Origin: Osmia lignaria lignaria
Lineage: Eukaryota; Arthropoda; Insecta; Hymenoptera; Megachilidae
Assembly: GCF_051020975.1 (NCBI RefSeq)
Contig: NW_027478158.1
Coordinates: forward strand, 30,310,001 to 30,374,000
Direction of reading: 5' to 3'
DNA length: 64,000 nucleotides
Program-made: the position numbers and the translations under genes
The notes under the pieces: generated by a model
Databases searched by the model: none
Told to the model about the DNA's origin: nothing
Seen by the model: only the letters and a program-made list of their open reading frames with translations
Shown: positions 37,081-49,316 of the stretch, piece by piece
Layout: every line of letters begins with the position of its first letter
How positions within the stretch are numbered: the stretch's first letter is position 1

Positions 37081-40000
37081 TTGCAGGTTTATCTCAAGGG
37101 AATGGGCCTAACGGACATATTTCGAGATATTTCTTCTTCTTGTTGTTCTTCTTCTGCACAGCTAAACTGGAAGTGGCATTTCCAGCTCGCAATAGTGCAG
37201 AGTTATCTCAAAGAAAGGAGCCACGGTGTTTCTGTATCTCTATTCTGTTGGTGCGGCTTCGGAACTTTTAAATATCTTGATATATCTCGAGAACTACGCA
37301 TCTGATCAAAAAATATCATAGAACATAATAAGTAGGAAACTTAATTCTCTACAAAAAAGGTCTCTTAACATTTTGCCATAGCTCGCTTCGTTTCCGAGAT
37401 ATTTGCAGATATATCTCAAGGGAAGGGGCCTGACGGACATATTTCGAGATATTTCTTCTTCTTGTTGTTCTTCTTCTGCACAGCTAAGCTGAAAGTGGCA
37501 TTTACAGCTCGCAATAGTGCAAAGTTATCTCAAAGAAAGGGGCCACGGTGTTTCTGTATCTCTATTATGTTGGTGCGGCTTCGGAACTTTTAAATATCTC
37601 GATATATCTCGAAAACTACGCATCTGATCAAAAAATATCATAGAACATAAATTGTAGGAAACTTAATTCTCTACAAAAAAGGTCTCTTAACATTTTGCCA
37701 TAGCTCGCTTCGTTTCCGAGATATTTGCAGATTTATCTCAAGGGAAGGGGCATGACGGACATATTTCGAGATATTTCTTCTTCTTGTTGTTCTTCTTCTG
37801 CACAGCTAAGCTGGAAGTGGCATTTGCGGCTCGCACTAGTGCAGAGTTATCTCAAAGAAAGGGGCCACGGTGTTTCTGTATCTCTATTATGTTGGTGCGG
37901 CTTCGGAACTTTTAAATATCTTGATATATCTCGAGAACTACGCATCTGATCAAAAAATATCCTAGAACATAAAAAGTAGGAAACTTAATTCTCTACAAAA
38001 AAGGTCTCTTAACATTTTGCCATAGCTCGCTTCGTTTCCGAGATATTTGCAGGTTTATCTCAAGGGAAGGGGCCTAACGGACATATTTCGAGATATTTCT
38101 TCTTCTTCTTGTTCTTCTTCTGCACAGCTAAACTGGAAGTGGCATTTCCAGCTCGCAATAGTGCAGAGTTATCTCAAAGAAAGGAGCCACGGTGTTTCTG
38201 TATCTCTATTCTGTTGGTGCGGCTTCGGAACTTTTAAATATCTTGATATATCTCGAGAACTACGCATCTGATCAAAAAATATCATAGAACATAATAAGTA
38301 GGAAACTTAATTCTCTATAAAAAAGGTCTCTTAACATTTTGCCATAGCTCGCTTCGTTTCCGAGATATTTGCAGATATATCTCAAGGGAAGGGGCCTGAC
38401 GGACATATTTCGAGATATTTCTTCTTCTTGTTGTTCTTCTTCTGCACAGCTAAGCTGAAAGTGGCATTTACAGCTCGCAATAGTGCAAAGTTATCTCAAA
38501 GAAAGGGGCCACGGTGTTTCTGTATCTCTATTATGTTGGTGCGGCTTCGGAACTTTTAAATATCTCGATATATCTCGAAAACTACGCATCTGATCAAAAA
38601 ATATCATAGAACATAAATTGTAGGAAACTTAATTCTCTACAAAAAAGGTCTCTTAACATTTTGCCATAGCTCGCTTCGTTTCCGAGATATTTGCAGATTT
38701 ATCTCAAGGCAAGGGGCCTGACGGACATATTTCGAGATATTTCTTCTTCTTGTTGCTCTTCTTCTGCACAGCTAAGCTGGAAGTGGCATTTGCGGCTCGC
38801 ACTAGTGCAGAGTTATCTCAAAGAAAGGGGCCACGGTGTTTCTGTATCTCTATTATGTTGGTGCGGCTTCGGAACTTTTAAATATCTTGATATATCTCGA
38901 GAACTACGCATCTGATCAAAAAATATCATACAACATAAAAAGTAGGAAACTTAAGTCTCTACAAAAAAGGTCTCTTAACATTTTGCCATAGCTCGCTTCG
39001 TTTCCGAGATATTTGCAGGTTTATCTCAAGGGAAGGGGCCTAACGGACATATTTCGAGATATTTCTTCTTCTTGTTGTTCTTCTTCTGCACAGCTAAACT
39101 GGAAGTGGCATTTCCAGCTCGCAATAGTGCAGAGTTATCTCAAAGAAAGGGGCCACGGTGTTTCTGTATCTCTATCATGTTGGTGCGGCTTCGGAACTTT
39201 TAAATATCTCGATATATCTCGAAAACTACGCTTCTGATCAAAAAATATCATAGAACATAAATTGTAGGAAACATAATTCTCTACAAAAAAGGTCTCTTAA
39301 CATTTTGCCATAGCTCGCTTCGTTTCCGAGATATTTGCAGATATATCTCAAGGGAAGGGGCCTGACGGACATATTTCGAGATATTTCTTCTTCTTGTTGT
39401 TCTTCTTCTGCACAGCTAAGCTGAAAGTGGCATTTACAGCTCGCAATAGTGCAAAGTTATCTCAAAGAAAGGGGCCACGGTGTTTCTGTATCTCTATTAT
39501 GTTGGTGCGGCTTCGGAACTTTTAAATATCTCGATATATCTCGAAAACTACGCATCTGATCAAAAAATATCATAGAACATAAATTGTAGGAAACTTAATT
39601 CTCTACAAAAAAGGTCTCTTAACATTTTGCCATAGCTCTCTTCGTTTCCGAGATATTTGCAGATTTATCTCAAGGGAAGGGGCCTGACGGACATATTTCG
39701 AGATATTTCTTCTTCTTGTTGTTCTTCTTCTGCACAGCTAAGCTGGAAGTGGCATTTGCAGCTCGCAATAGTGCAGAGTTATCTCAAAGAAAGGGGCCAC
39801 GGTGTTTCTGTATCTCTATTATGTTGGTGCGGCTTCGGAACTTTTAAATATCTTGATATATCTCGAGAACTACGCATCTGATCAAAAAATATCATACAAC
39901 ATAAAAAGTAGGAAACTTAATTCTCTACAAAAAAGGTCTCTTAACATTTTGCCATAGCTCGCTTCGTTTCCGAGATATTTGCAGGTTTATCTCAAGGGAA

Positions 40001-42232
40001 GGGGCCTAACGGACATATTTCGAGATATTTCGTCTTCTTGTTGTTCTTCTTCTGCACAGCTAAACTGGAAGTGGCATTTCCAGCTCGCAATAGTGCAGAG
40101 TTATCTCAAAGAAAGGGGCCACGGTGTTTCTGTATCTCTATTATGTTGGTGCGGCTTCGGAACTTTTAAATATCTCGATATATCTCGAAAACTACGCTTC
40201 TGATCAAAAAATATCATAGAACATAAATTGTAGGAAACTTAATTCTCTACAAAAAAGGTCTCTTAACATTTTGCCATAGCTCTCTTCGTTTCCGAGATAT
40301 TTGCAGATTTATCTCAAGGGAAGGGGCCTGACGGACATATTTCGAGATATTTCTTCTTCTTGTTGTTCTTCTTCTGCACAGCTAAGCTGGAAGTGGCATT
40401 TGCAGCTCGCAATAGTGCAGAGTTATCTCAAAGAAAGGGGCCACGGTGTTTCTGTATCTCTATTATGTTGGTGCGGCTTCGGAACTTTTAAATATCTTGA
40501 TATATCTCGAGAACTACGCGTCTGATCAAAAAATATCATAGAACATAAAAAGTAGGAAACATAATTCTCTACAAAAAAGGTCTCTTAACATTTTGCCATA
40601 GCTCGCTTCGTTTCCGAGATATTTGCAGATTTATCTCAAGGCAAGGGGCCTGACGGACATATTTCGAGATATTTCTTCTTCTTGTTGCTCTTCTTCTGCA
40701 CAGCTAAGCTGGAAGTGGCATTTGCGGCTCGCACTAGTGCAGAGTTATCTCAAAGAAAGGGGCCACGGTGTTTCTGTATCTCTATTATGTTGGTGCGACT
40801 TCGGAACTTTTAAATATCTTGATATATCTCGAGAACTACGCATCTGATCAAAAAATATCATACAACATAAAAAGTAGGAAACTTAAGTCTCTACAAAAAA
40901 GGTCTCTTAACATTTTGCCATAGCTCGCTTCGTTTCCGAGATATTTGCAGGTTTATCTCAAGGGAAGGGGCCTAACGGACATATTTCGAGATATTTCTTC
41001 TTCTTGTTGTTCTTCTTCTGCACAGCTAAACTGGAAGTGGCATTTCCAGCTCGCAATAGTGCAGAGTTATCTCAAAGAAAGGAGCCACGGTGTTTCTGTA
41101 TCTCTATTCTGTTGGTGCGGCTTCGGAACTTTTAAATATCTTGATATATCTCGAGAACTACGCATCTGATCAAAAAATATCATAGAACATAATAAGTAGG
41201 AAACTTAATTCTCTACAAAAAAGGTCTCTTAACATTTTGCCATAGCTCGCTTCGTTTCCGAGATATTTGCAGATTTATCTCAAGGGAAGGGGCATGACGG
41301 ACATATTTCGAGATATTTCTTCTTCTTGTTGTTCTTCTTCTGCACAGCTAAGCTGGAAGTGGCATTTGCGGCTCGCACTAGTGCAGAGTTATCTCAAAGA
41401 AAGGGGCCACGGTGTTTCTGTATCTCTATTATGTTGGTGCGGCTTCGGAACTTTTAAATATCTTGATATATCTCGAGAACTACGCATCTGATCAAAAAAT
41501 ATCATAGAACATAAAAAGTAGGAAACTTAATTCTCTACAAAAAAGGTCTCTTAACATTTTGCCATAGCTCGCTTCGTTTCCGAGATATTTGCAGATTTAT
41601 CTCAAGGGAAGGGGCCTGACGGACATATTTCGAGATATTTCTTCTTCTTGTTGTTCTTCTTCTGCACAGCTAAGCTGGAAGTGGCATTTGCAGCTCGCAA
41701 TAGTGCAGAGTTATCTCAAAGAAGGGGGCCACGGTGTTTCTGTATCTCTATTATGTTGGTGCGGCTTCGGAACTTTTAAATATCTTGATATATCTCGAGA
41801 ACTACGCATCTGATCAAAAAATATCATAGAACATACAAAGTAGGAAACTTAATTCTCTACAAAAAAGGTCTCTTAACATTTTGCCATAGCTCGCTTCGTT
41901 TCCGAGATATTTGCAGGTTTATCTCAAGGGAAGGGGCCTGACGGACATATTTCGAGATATTTCTTCTTCTTGTTGTTCTTCTTCTGCACAGCTAAGCTGG
42001 AAGTGGCATCTGCAGCTCGCAATAGTGCAGAGTTATCTCAAAGAAGGGGGCCACGGTGTTTCTGTATCTCTATTATGTTGGTGCGGCTTCGGAACTTTTA
42101 AATATCTTGATATATCTCGAGAACTACGCATCTGATCAAAAAATATCATAGAACATAAAAAGTAGGAAACTTAATTCTCTACAGAAAAGGTCTCTTAACA
42201 TTTTGCCATAGCTCTCTTCGTTTCCGAGATAT
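37081..42232 (+). repeat. Regular three-monomer (966-bp) higher-order repeat
   Basis: GCAGGTTTATC units lie at 37,081, 38,047, 39,013, 39,979, 40,945 and 41,911, exactly 966 bp apart. In the first three trimers the second unit has GCTAAGCTGAAAG (TGA stop) with GCAAAGTTATC (37,403; 38,369; 39,335). Later second units are of other types (40,301; 41,267). The third units include CAAGGCAAGG at 38,691 and 40,623, which share CATACAACAT and AAGTCTCTAC and lie 1,932 bp apart. The trimer is therefore clearest in spacing and degenerates in content. One of the units at 38,047 has TTCTTCTTCTTG in place of TTCTTGTTG. Confidence 0.87.
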
Positions 42233-43842
42233 TTGCAGATTTATCTCAAGGGATGGGGCCTGACGGACATATTTCGAGATATTTCTTATTCTTGTTGTTC
42301 TTCTTCTGCACAGCTAAGCTGGAAGTGGCATTTGCGGCTCGCAATAGTGCAGAGTTATCTCAAAGAAAGGGGCCACGGTGTTTCTGTATCTCTATTATGT
42401 TGGTGCGGCTTCGGAACTTTTAAATATCTTGATATATCTCGAGAACTACGCATCTGATCAAAAAATATCATAGAACATAAAAAGTAGGAAACTTAGTTCT
42501 CTACAAAAACGGTCTCTTAACATTTTGCCATAGCTCGCTTCGTTTCCGAGATATTTGCAGATTTATCTCAAGGGAAGGGGCCTGACGGACATATTTCGAG
42601 ATATTTCTTCTTCTTGTTGTTCTTCTTCTGCACAGCTAAGCTGGAAGTGGCATTTGCGGCTCGCAATAGTGCAGAGTTATCTCAAAGAAAGGGGCCACGG
42701 TGTTTCTGTATCTCTATTATGTTGGTGCGGCTTCGGAACTTTTAAATATCTTGATATATCTCGAGAACTACGCATCTGATCAAAAAATATCATAGAACAT
42801 AAAAAGTAGGAAACTTAGTTCTCTACAAAAACGGTCTCTTAACATTTTGCCATAGCTCGCTTCGTTTCCGAGATATTTGCAGATTTATCTCAAGGGAAGG
42901 GGCCTGACGGACATATTTCGAGATATTTCTTCTTCTTGTTGTTCTTCTTCTGCACAGCTAAGCTGGAAGTGGCATTTGCGGCTCGCACTAGTGCAGAGTT
43001 ATCTCAAAGAAAGGGGCCACGGTGTTTCTGTATCTCTATTATGTTGGTGCGGCTTCGGAACTTTTAAATATCTTGATATATCTCGAGAACTACGCATCTG
43101 ATCAAAAAATATCATAGAACATAAAAAGTAGGAAACTTAGTTGTCTACAAAAACGGTCTCTTAACATTTTGCCATAGCTCGCTTCGTTTCCGAGATATTT
43201 GCAGATTTATCTCAAGGGAAGGGGCCTGACGGACATATTTCGAGATATTTCTTCTTCTTGTTGTTCTTCTTCTGCACAGCTAAGCTGGAAGTGGCATTTG
43301 CGGCTCGCACTAGTGCAGAGTTATCTCAAAGAAAGGGGCCACGGTGTTTCTGTATCTCTATTATGTTGGTGCGGCTTCGGAACTTTTAAATATCTTGATA
43401 TATCTCGAGAACTACGCATCTGATCAAAAAATATCATAGAACATAAATAGTAGGAAACCTAATTCTCTACAAAAAAGGTCTCTCAACATTTTGCCATAGC
43501 TCTCTTCGTTTCCGAGATATTTGCAGATTTATCTCAACGGAAGGGGCCTGACGGACATATTTCGAGATATTTCTTATTCTTGTTGTTCTTCTTCTGCACA
43601 GCTAAGCTGGAAGTGGCATTTGCAGCTCGCAATAGTGCAGAATTATCTCAAAGAAAGGGGCCACGGTGTTTCTGTATCTCTATTATGTTGGTGCGGCTTC
43701 GGAACTTTTAAATATCTCGATATATCTCGAAAACTACGCTTCTGATCAAAAAATATCATAGAACATAAAAAGTAGGAAACTTAATTCTCTACAAAAAAGG
43801 TCTCTTAACATTTTGCCATAGCTCGCTTCGTTTCCGAGATAT
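42233..43842 (+). repeat. Run of monomers sharing an ACTTAGTT linker between two TTATTC units
   Basis: The units at 42,233 and 43,521 share CATAGCTCTCTTCG and TTTCTTATTCTTG and lie 1,288 bp apart. Between them 42,555, 42,877 and 43,199 follow one another with the unusual linker GGAAACTTAGTTnTCTAC and AAAAACGGTCTC. They look like successive copies of a single monomer: the first still has GCGGCTCGCAATAG and the next two have GCGGCTCGCACTAG. This is a rare place where single-monomer amplification, rather than block duplication, is visible. Confidence 0.78.
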
Positions 43843-46418
43843 TTGCAGATTTATCTCAAGGGAAGGGGCCTGACGGACATATTTCGAGATATTTCTTCTT
43901 CTTGTTGTTCTTCTTCTGCACAGCTGAGCTGGAAGTGGCATTTGCAGGTCGCAATAGTGCAGAGTTATCTCAAAGAAAGGGGCCACGGTGTTTCTGTATC
44001 TCTATTATGGTGGTGCGGCTTCGGAACTTTTAAATATCTCGATATATCTCGAAAACTACGCTTCTGATCAAAAAATATCATAGAACATAAATTGTAGGAA
44101 ACATAATTCTCTACAAAAAAGGTCTCTTAACATTTTGCCATAGCTCGCTTCGTTTCCGAGATATTTGCAGATTTATCTCAAGGGAAGGGGCCTGACGGAC
44201 ATATTTCGAGATATTTCTTCTTCTTGTTGTTCTTCTTCTGCACAGCTGAGCTGGAAGTGGCATTTGCAGGTCGCAATAGTGCAGAGTTATCTCAAAGAAA
44301 GGGGCCACGGTGTTTCTGTATCTCTATTATGTTGGTGCGGCTTCGGAACTTTTAAATATCTTGATATATCTCGAAAACTACGCTTCTGATCAAAAAATAT
44401 CATAGAACGTAAATTGTAGGAAACATTATTCTCTACAAAAAAGGTCTCTTAACATCTTGCCATAGCTCGCTTCGTTTCCGAGATATTTGCAGATTCATCT
44501 CAAGGGAAGGGGCCTGACGGACATATTTCGAGATATTTCTTCTTCTTGTTGTTCTTCTTCTGCACAGCTGAGCTGGAAGTGGCATTTGCAGGTCGCAATA
44601 GTGCAGAGTTATCTCAAAGAAAGGGGCCACGGTGTTTCTGTATCTCTATTATGTTGGTGCGGCTTCGGAACTTTTAAATATCTCGATATATCTCGAAAAC
44701 TACGCTTCTGATCAAAAAATATCATAGAACGTAAATTGTAGGAAACATTATTCTCTACAAAAAAGGTCTCTTAACATTTTGCCATAGCTCGCTTCGTTTC
44801 CGAGATATTTGCAGATATATCTCAAGGGAAGGGGCCTGACGGACATATTTCGAGATATTTCTTCTTCTTGTTGTTCTTCTTCTGCACAGCTACGCTGGAA
44901 GTGGCATTTACAGCACGCAATAGTGCAGAGTTATCTCAAAGAAAGGGGCCACGGTGTTTCTGTATCTCTATTATGTTGGTGCGGCTTCGGAACTTTTAAA
45001 TATCTTGATATATCTCGAGAACTACGCATCTGATCAAAAAATATCATAGAACATAAAAAGTAGGAAACTTAATTCTCTACAAAAAAGGTCTCTTAACATT
45101 TTGCCATAGCTCGCTTCGTTTCCGAGATATTTGCAGATTTATCTCAAGAGAAGGGGCCTGACGGACATATTTCGAGATATTTCTTCTTCTTGTTGTTCTT
45201 CTTCTGCACAGCTAAGCTGGAAGTGGCATTTACAGCTCGCAATAGTGCAGAGTTATCTCAAAGGAAGGGGCCACGGTGTTTCTGTATCTCTATTATGTTG
45301 GTGCGGCTTCGGAACTTTTAAATATCTTGATATATCTCGAGAACTACGCATCTGATCAAAAAATATCATAGAACATGAAAAGTAGCAAACTTAATTCTCT
45401 ACAAAAAAGGTCTCTTAACATTTTGCCATAGCTCGCTTCGTTTCCGAGATATTTGCAGATTTATCTCAAGGGAAGGGGCCTGACGGACATATTTCGAGAT
45501 ATTTCTTCTTCTTGTTGTTCTTCTTCTGCACAGCTGAGCTGGAAGTGGCATTTGCAGGTCGCAATAGTGCAGAGTTATCTCAAAGAAAGGGGCCACGGTG
45601 TTTCTGTATCTCTATTATGGTGGTGCGGCTTCGGAACTTTTAAATATCTCGATATATCTCGAAAACTACGCTTCTGATCAAAAAATATCATAGAACATAA
45701 ATTGTAGGAAACATAATTCTCTACAAAAAAGGTCTCTTAACATTTTGCCATAGCTCGCTTCGTTTCCGAGATATTTGCAGATTTATCTCAAGGGAAGGGG
45801 CCTGACGGACATATTTCGAGATATTTCTTCTTCTTGTTGTTCTTCTTCTGCACAGCTGAGCTGGAAGTGGCATTTGCAGGTCGCAATAGTGCAGAGTTAT
45901 CTCAAAGAAAGGGGCCACGGTGTTTCTGTATCTCTATTATGTTGGTGCGGCTTCGGAACTTTTAAATATCTCGATATATCTCGAAAACTACGCTTCTGAT
46001 CAAAAAATATCATAGAACGTAAATTGTAGGAAACATTATTCTCTACAAAAAAGGTCTCTTAACATCTTGCCATATCTCGCTTCGTTTCCGAGATATTTGC
46101 AGATTCATCTCAAGGGAAGGGGCCTGACGGACATATTTCGAGATATTTCTTCTTCTTGTTGTTCTTCTTCTGCACAGCTGAGCTGGAAGTGGCATTTGCA
46201 GGTCGCAATAGTGCAGAGTTATCTCAAAGAAAGGGGCCACGGTGTTTCTGTATCTCTATTATGTTGGTGCGGCTTCGGAACTTTTAAATATCTCGATATA
46301 TCTCGAAAACTACGCTTCTGATCAAAAAATATCATAGAACGTAAATTGTAGGAAACATTATTCTCTACAAAAAAGGTCTCTTAACATTTTGCCATAGCTC
46401 GCTTCGTTTCCGAGATAT
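43843..46418 (+). repeat. Three-monomer block duplicated at a 1,610-bp offset
   Basis: The units at 43,843, 44,165 and 44,487 recur at 45,453, 45,775 and 46,097. All have GCTGAGCTGG and GCAGGTCGC; the first pair shares ATTATGGTGGTG, and the third pair shares AACATCTTGCC and GATTCATCTC. The units between the copies (44,809 with GCTACGCTGG and CAGCACGC; 45,131 with CAAGAGAAGG) are not part of the repeat. Small differences exist: 44,165 has CTTGATATATCTCGAAAAC and 46,070 has CATATCTCGC. The A-to-G change in GCTGAG also removes a stop on the minus strand, which opens a 65-codon reverse frame in these copies. Confidence 0.84.
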
Positions 46419-49316
46419 TTGCAGATTTATCTCAAGGGAAGGGGCCTGACGGACATATTTCGAGATATTTCTTCTTCTTGTTGTTCTTCTTCTGCACAGC
46501 TAAGCTGGAAGTGGCATTTGCAGCTCGCACTAGTGCAGAGTTATCTCAAAGAAAGGGGCCACGGTGTTTCTGTATCTCTATTATGTTGGTGCGGCTTCGG
46601 AACTTTTAAATATCTCGATATATCTCGAAAACTACGCTTCTGATCAAAAAATATCATAGAACATAAAAAGTAGGAAACTTAATTCTCTACAAAAAAGGTC
46701 TCTCAACATTTTGCCATAGCTCGTTTCGTTTCCGAGATATTTGCAGATTTATCTCAAGGGAAGGGGCCTGACGGACATATTTCGAGATATTTCTTCTTCT
46801 TGTTGTTCTTCTTCTGCACAGCTAAGCTGGAAGTGGCATTTACAGCTCGCAATAGTGCAGAGTTATTTCAAAGAAAGGGGCCACGGTGTTTCTGTCTCTC
46901 TATTATGTTGGTGCGGCTTCGGAACTTTTAAATATCTCGATATATCTCGAAAACTACGCTTCTGATCAAAAAATATCATTGAACATAAATTGTAGGAAAC
47001 ATAATTCTCTACAAAAAAGGTCTCTTAACATTTTGCCATAGCTCGCTTCGTTTCCGAGATATTTGCAGATATATCTCAAGGGAAGGGGCCTGACGGACAT
47101 ATTTCGAGATATTTCTTCTTCTTGTTGTTCTTCTTCTGCACAGCTACGCTGGAAGTGGCATTTACAGCTCGCAATAGTGCAGAGTTATCTCAAAGAAAGG
47201 GGCCACGGTGTTTCTGTATCTCTATTATGTTGGTGCGGCTTCGGAACTTTTAAATATCTTGATATATCTCGAGAACTACGCATCTGATCAAAAAATATCC
47301 TAGAACATAAAAAGTAGGAAACTTAATTCTCTACAAAAAAGGTCTCTTAACATTTTGCCATAGCTCGCTTCGTTTCCGAGATATTTGCAGATTTATCTCA
47401 AGGGAAGGGGCCTGACGGACATATTTCGAGATATTTCTTCTTCTTGTTGTTCTTCTTCTGCATAGCTAAGCTGGAAGTGGCATTTGCAGCTCGCACTAGT
47501 GCAGAGTTATCTCAAAGAAAGGGGCCACGGTGTTTCTGTATCTCTATTATGTTGGTGCGGCTTCGGAACTTTTAAATATCTCGATATATCTCGAAAACTA
47601 CGCTTCTGATCAAAAAATATCATTGAAGATAAACTGTAGGAAACATAATTCTCTACAAAAAAGGTCTCTTAACATTTTGCGATAGCTCGCTTCGTTTCCG
47701 AGATATTTGCAGATATATCTCAAGGGAAGGGGCCTGACGGACATATTTCGAGATATTTCTTCTTCTTGTTGTTCTTCTTCTGCACAGCTAAGCTGGAAGT
47801 GGCATTTACAGCTCGCAATAGTGCAGAGTTATCTCAAAGAAAGGGGCCACGGTGTTTCTGTATCTCTATTATGTTGGTGCGGCTTCGGAACTATCAAATA
47901 TCTTGATATATCTCGAGAACTACGCATCTGATCAAAAAATATCATAGAACATAAAAAGTAGGAAACTTAATTCTCTACAAAAAAGGTCTCTTAACATTTT
48001 GCCATAGCTCGCTTGGTTTCCGAGATATTTGCAGATATATCTCAAGGGAAGGGGCCTGACGGACATATTTCGAGATATTTCTTCTTCTTGTTGTTCTTCT
48101 TCTGCACAGCTACGCTGGAAGTGGCATTTACAGCACGCAATAGTGCAGAGTTATCTCAAAGAAAGGGGCCACGGTGTTTCTGTATCTCTATTATGTTGGT
48201 GCGGCTTCGGAACTTTTAAATATCTTGATATATCTCGAGAACTACGCATCTGATCAAAAAATATCATAGAACATAAAAAGTAGGAAACTTAATTCTCTAC
48301 AAAAAAGGTCTCTTAACATTTTGCCATAGCTCGCTTCGTTTCCGAGATATTTGCAGATTTATCTCAAGGGAAGGGGCCTGACGGACATATTTCGAGATAT
48401 TTCTTCTTCTTGTTGTTCTTCTTCTGCACAGCTAAGCTGGAAGTGGCATTTGCAGCTCGCACTAGTGCAGAGTTATCTCAAAGAAAGGGGCCACGGTGTT
48501 TCTGTATCTCTATTATGTTGGTGCGGCTTCGGAACTTTTAAATATCTCGATATATCTCGAAAACTACGCTTCTGATCAAAAAATATCATAGAACATAAAA
48601 AGTAGGAAACTTAATTCTCTACAAAAAAGGTCTCTTAACATTTTGCCATAGCTCGTTTCGTTTCCGAGATATTTGCAGATTTATCTCAAGGGAAGGGGCC
48701 TGACGGACATATTTCGAGATATTTCTTCTTCTTGTTGTTCTTCTTCTGCACAGCTAAGCTGGAAGTGGCATTTACAGCTCGCAATAGTGCAGAGTTATTT
48801 CAAAGAAAGGGGCCACGGTGTTTCTGTCTCTCTATTATGTTGGTGCGGCTTCGGAACTTTTAAATATCTCGATATATCTCGAAAACTACGCTTCTGATCA
48901 AAAAATATCATTGAACATAAATTGTAGGAAACATAATTCTCTACAAAAAAGGTCTCTCAACATTTTGCCATAACTCGCTTCGTTTCCGAGATATTTGCAG
49001 ATATATCTCAAGGGAAGGGGCCTGACGGACATATTTCGAGATATTTCTTCTTCTTGTTGTTCTTCTTCTGCACAGCTACGCTGGAAGTGGCATTTACAGC
49101 TCGCAATAGTGCAGAGTTATCTCAAAGAAAGGGGCCACGGTGTTTCTGTATCTCTATTATGTTGGTGCGGCTTCGGAACTTTTAAATATCTTGATATATC
49201 TCGAGAACTACGCATCTGATCAAAAAATATCATAGAACATAAAAAGTAGGAAACTTAATTCTCTACAAAAAAGGTCTCTTAACATCTTGCCATAGCTCGC
49301 TTCGTTTCCGAGATAT
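46419..49316 (+). repeat. Block duplicated at a six-monomer (1,932-bp) offset
   Basis: The units at 46,419, 46,741 and 47,063 correspond to 48,351, 48,673 and 48,995. The middle pair carries the rare combination GAGTTATTTCAAAG and TTTCTGTCTCTC with CATTGAACAT; the third pair carries GATATATCTC and GCTACGCTGG. Units 47,385 (CTGCATAGC, in-frame TAG, AAACTGTAGG), 47,707 (GGAACTATCAAAT) and 48,029 (GCTTGGTTTCC, CAGCACGC) fill the interval. One difference is CATAACTCGC near 48,969. Confidence 0.82.
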
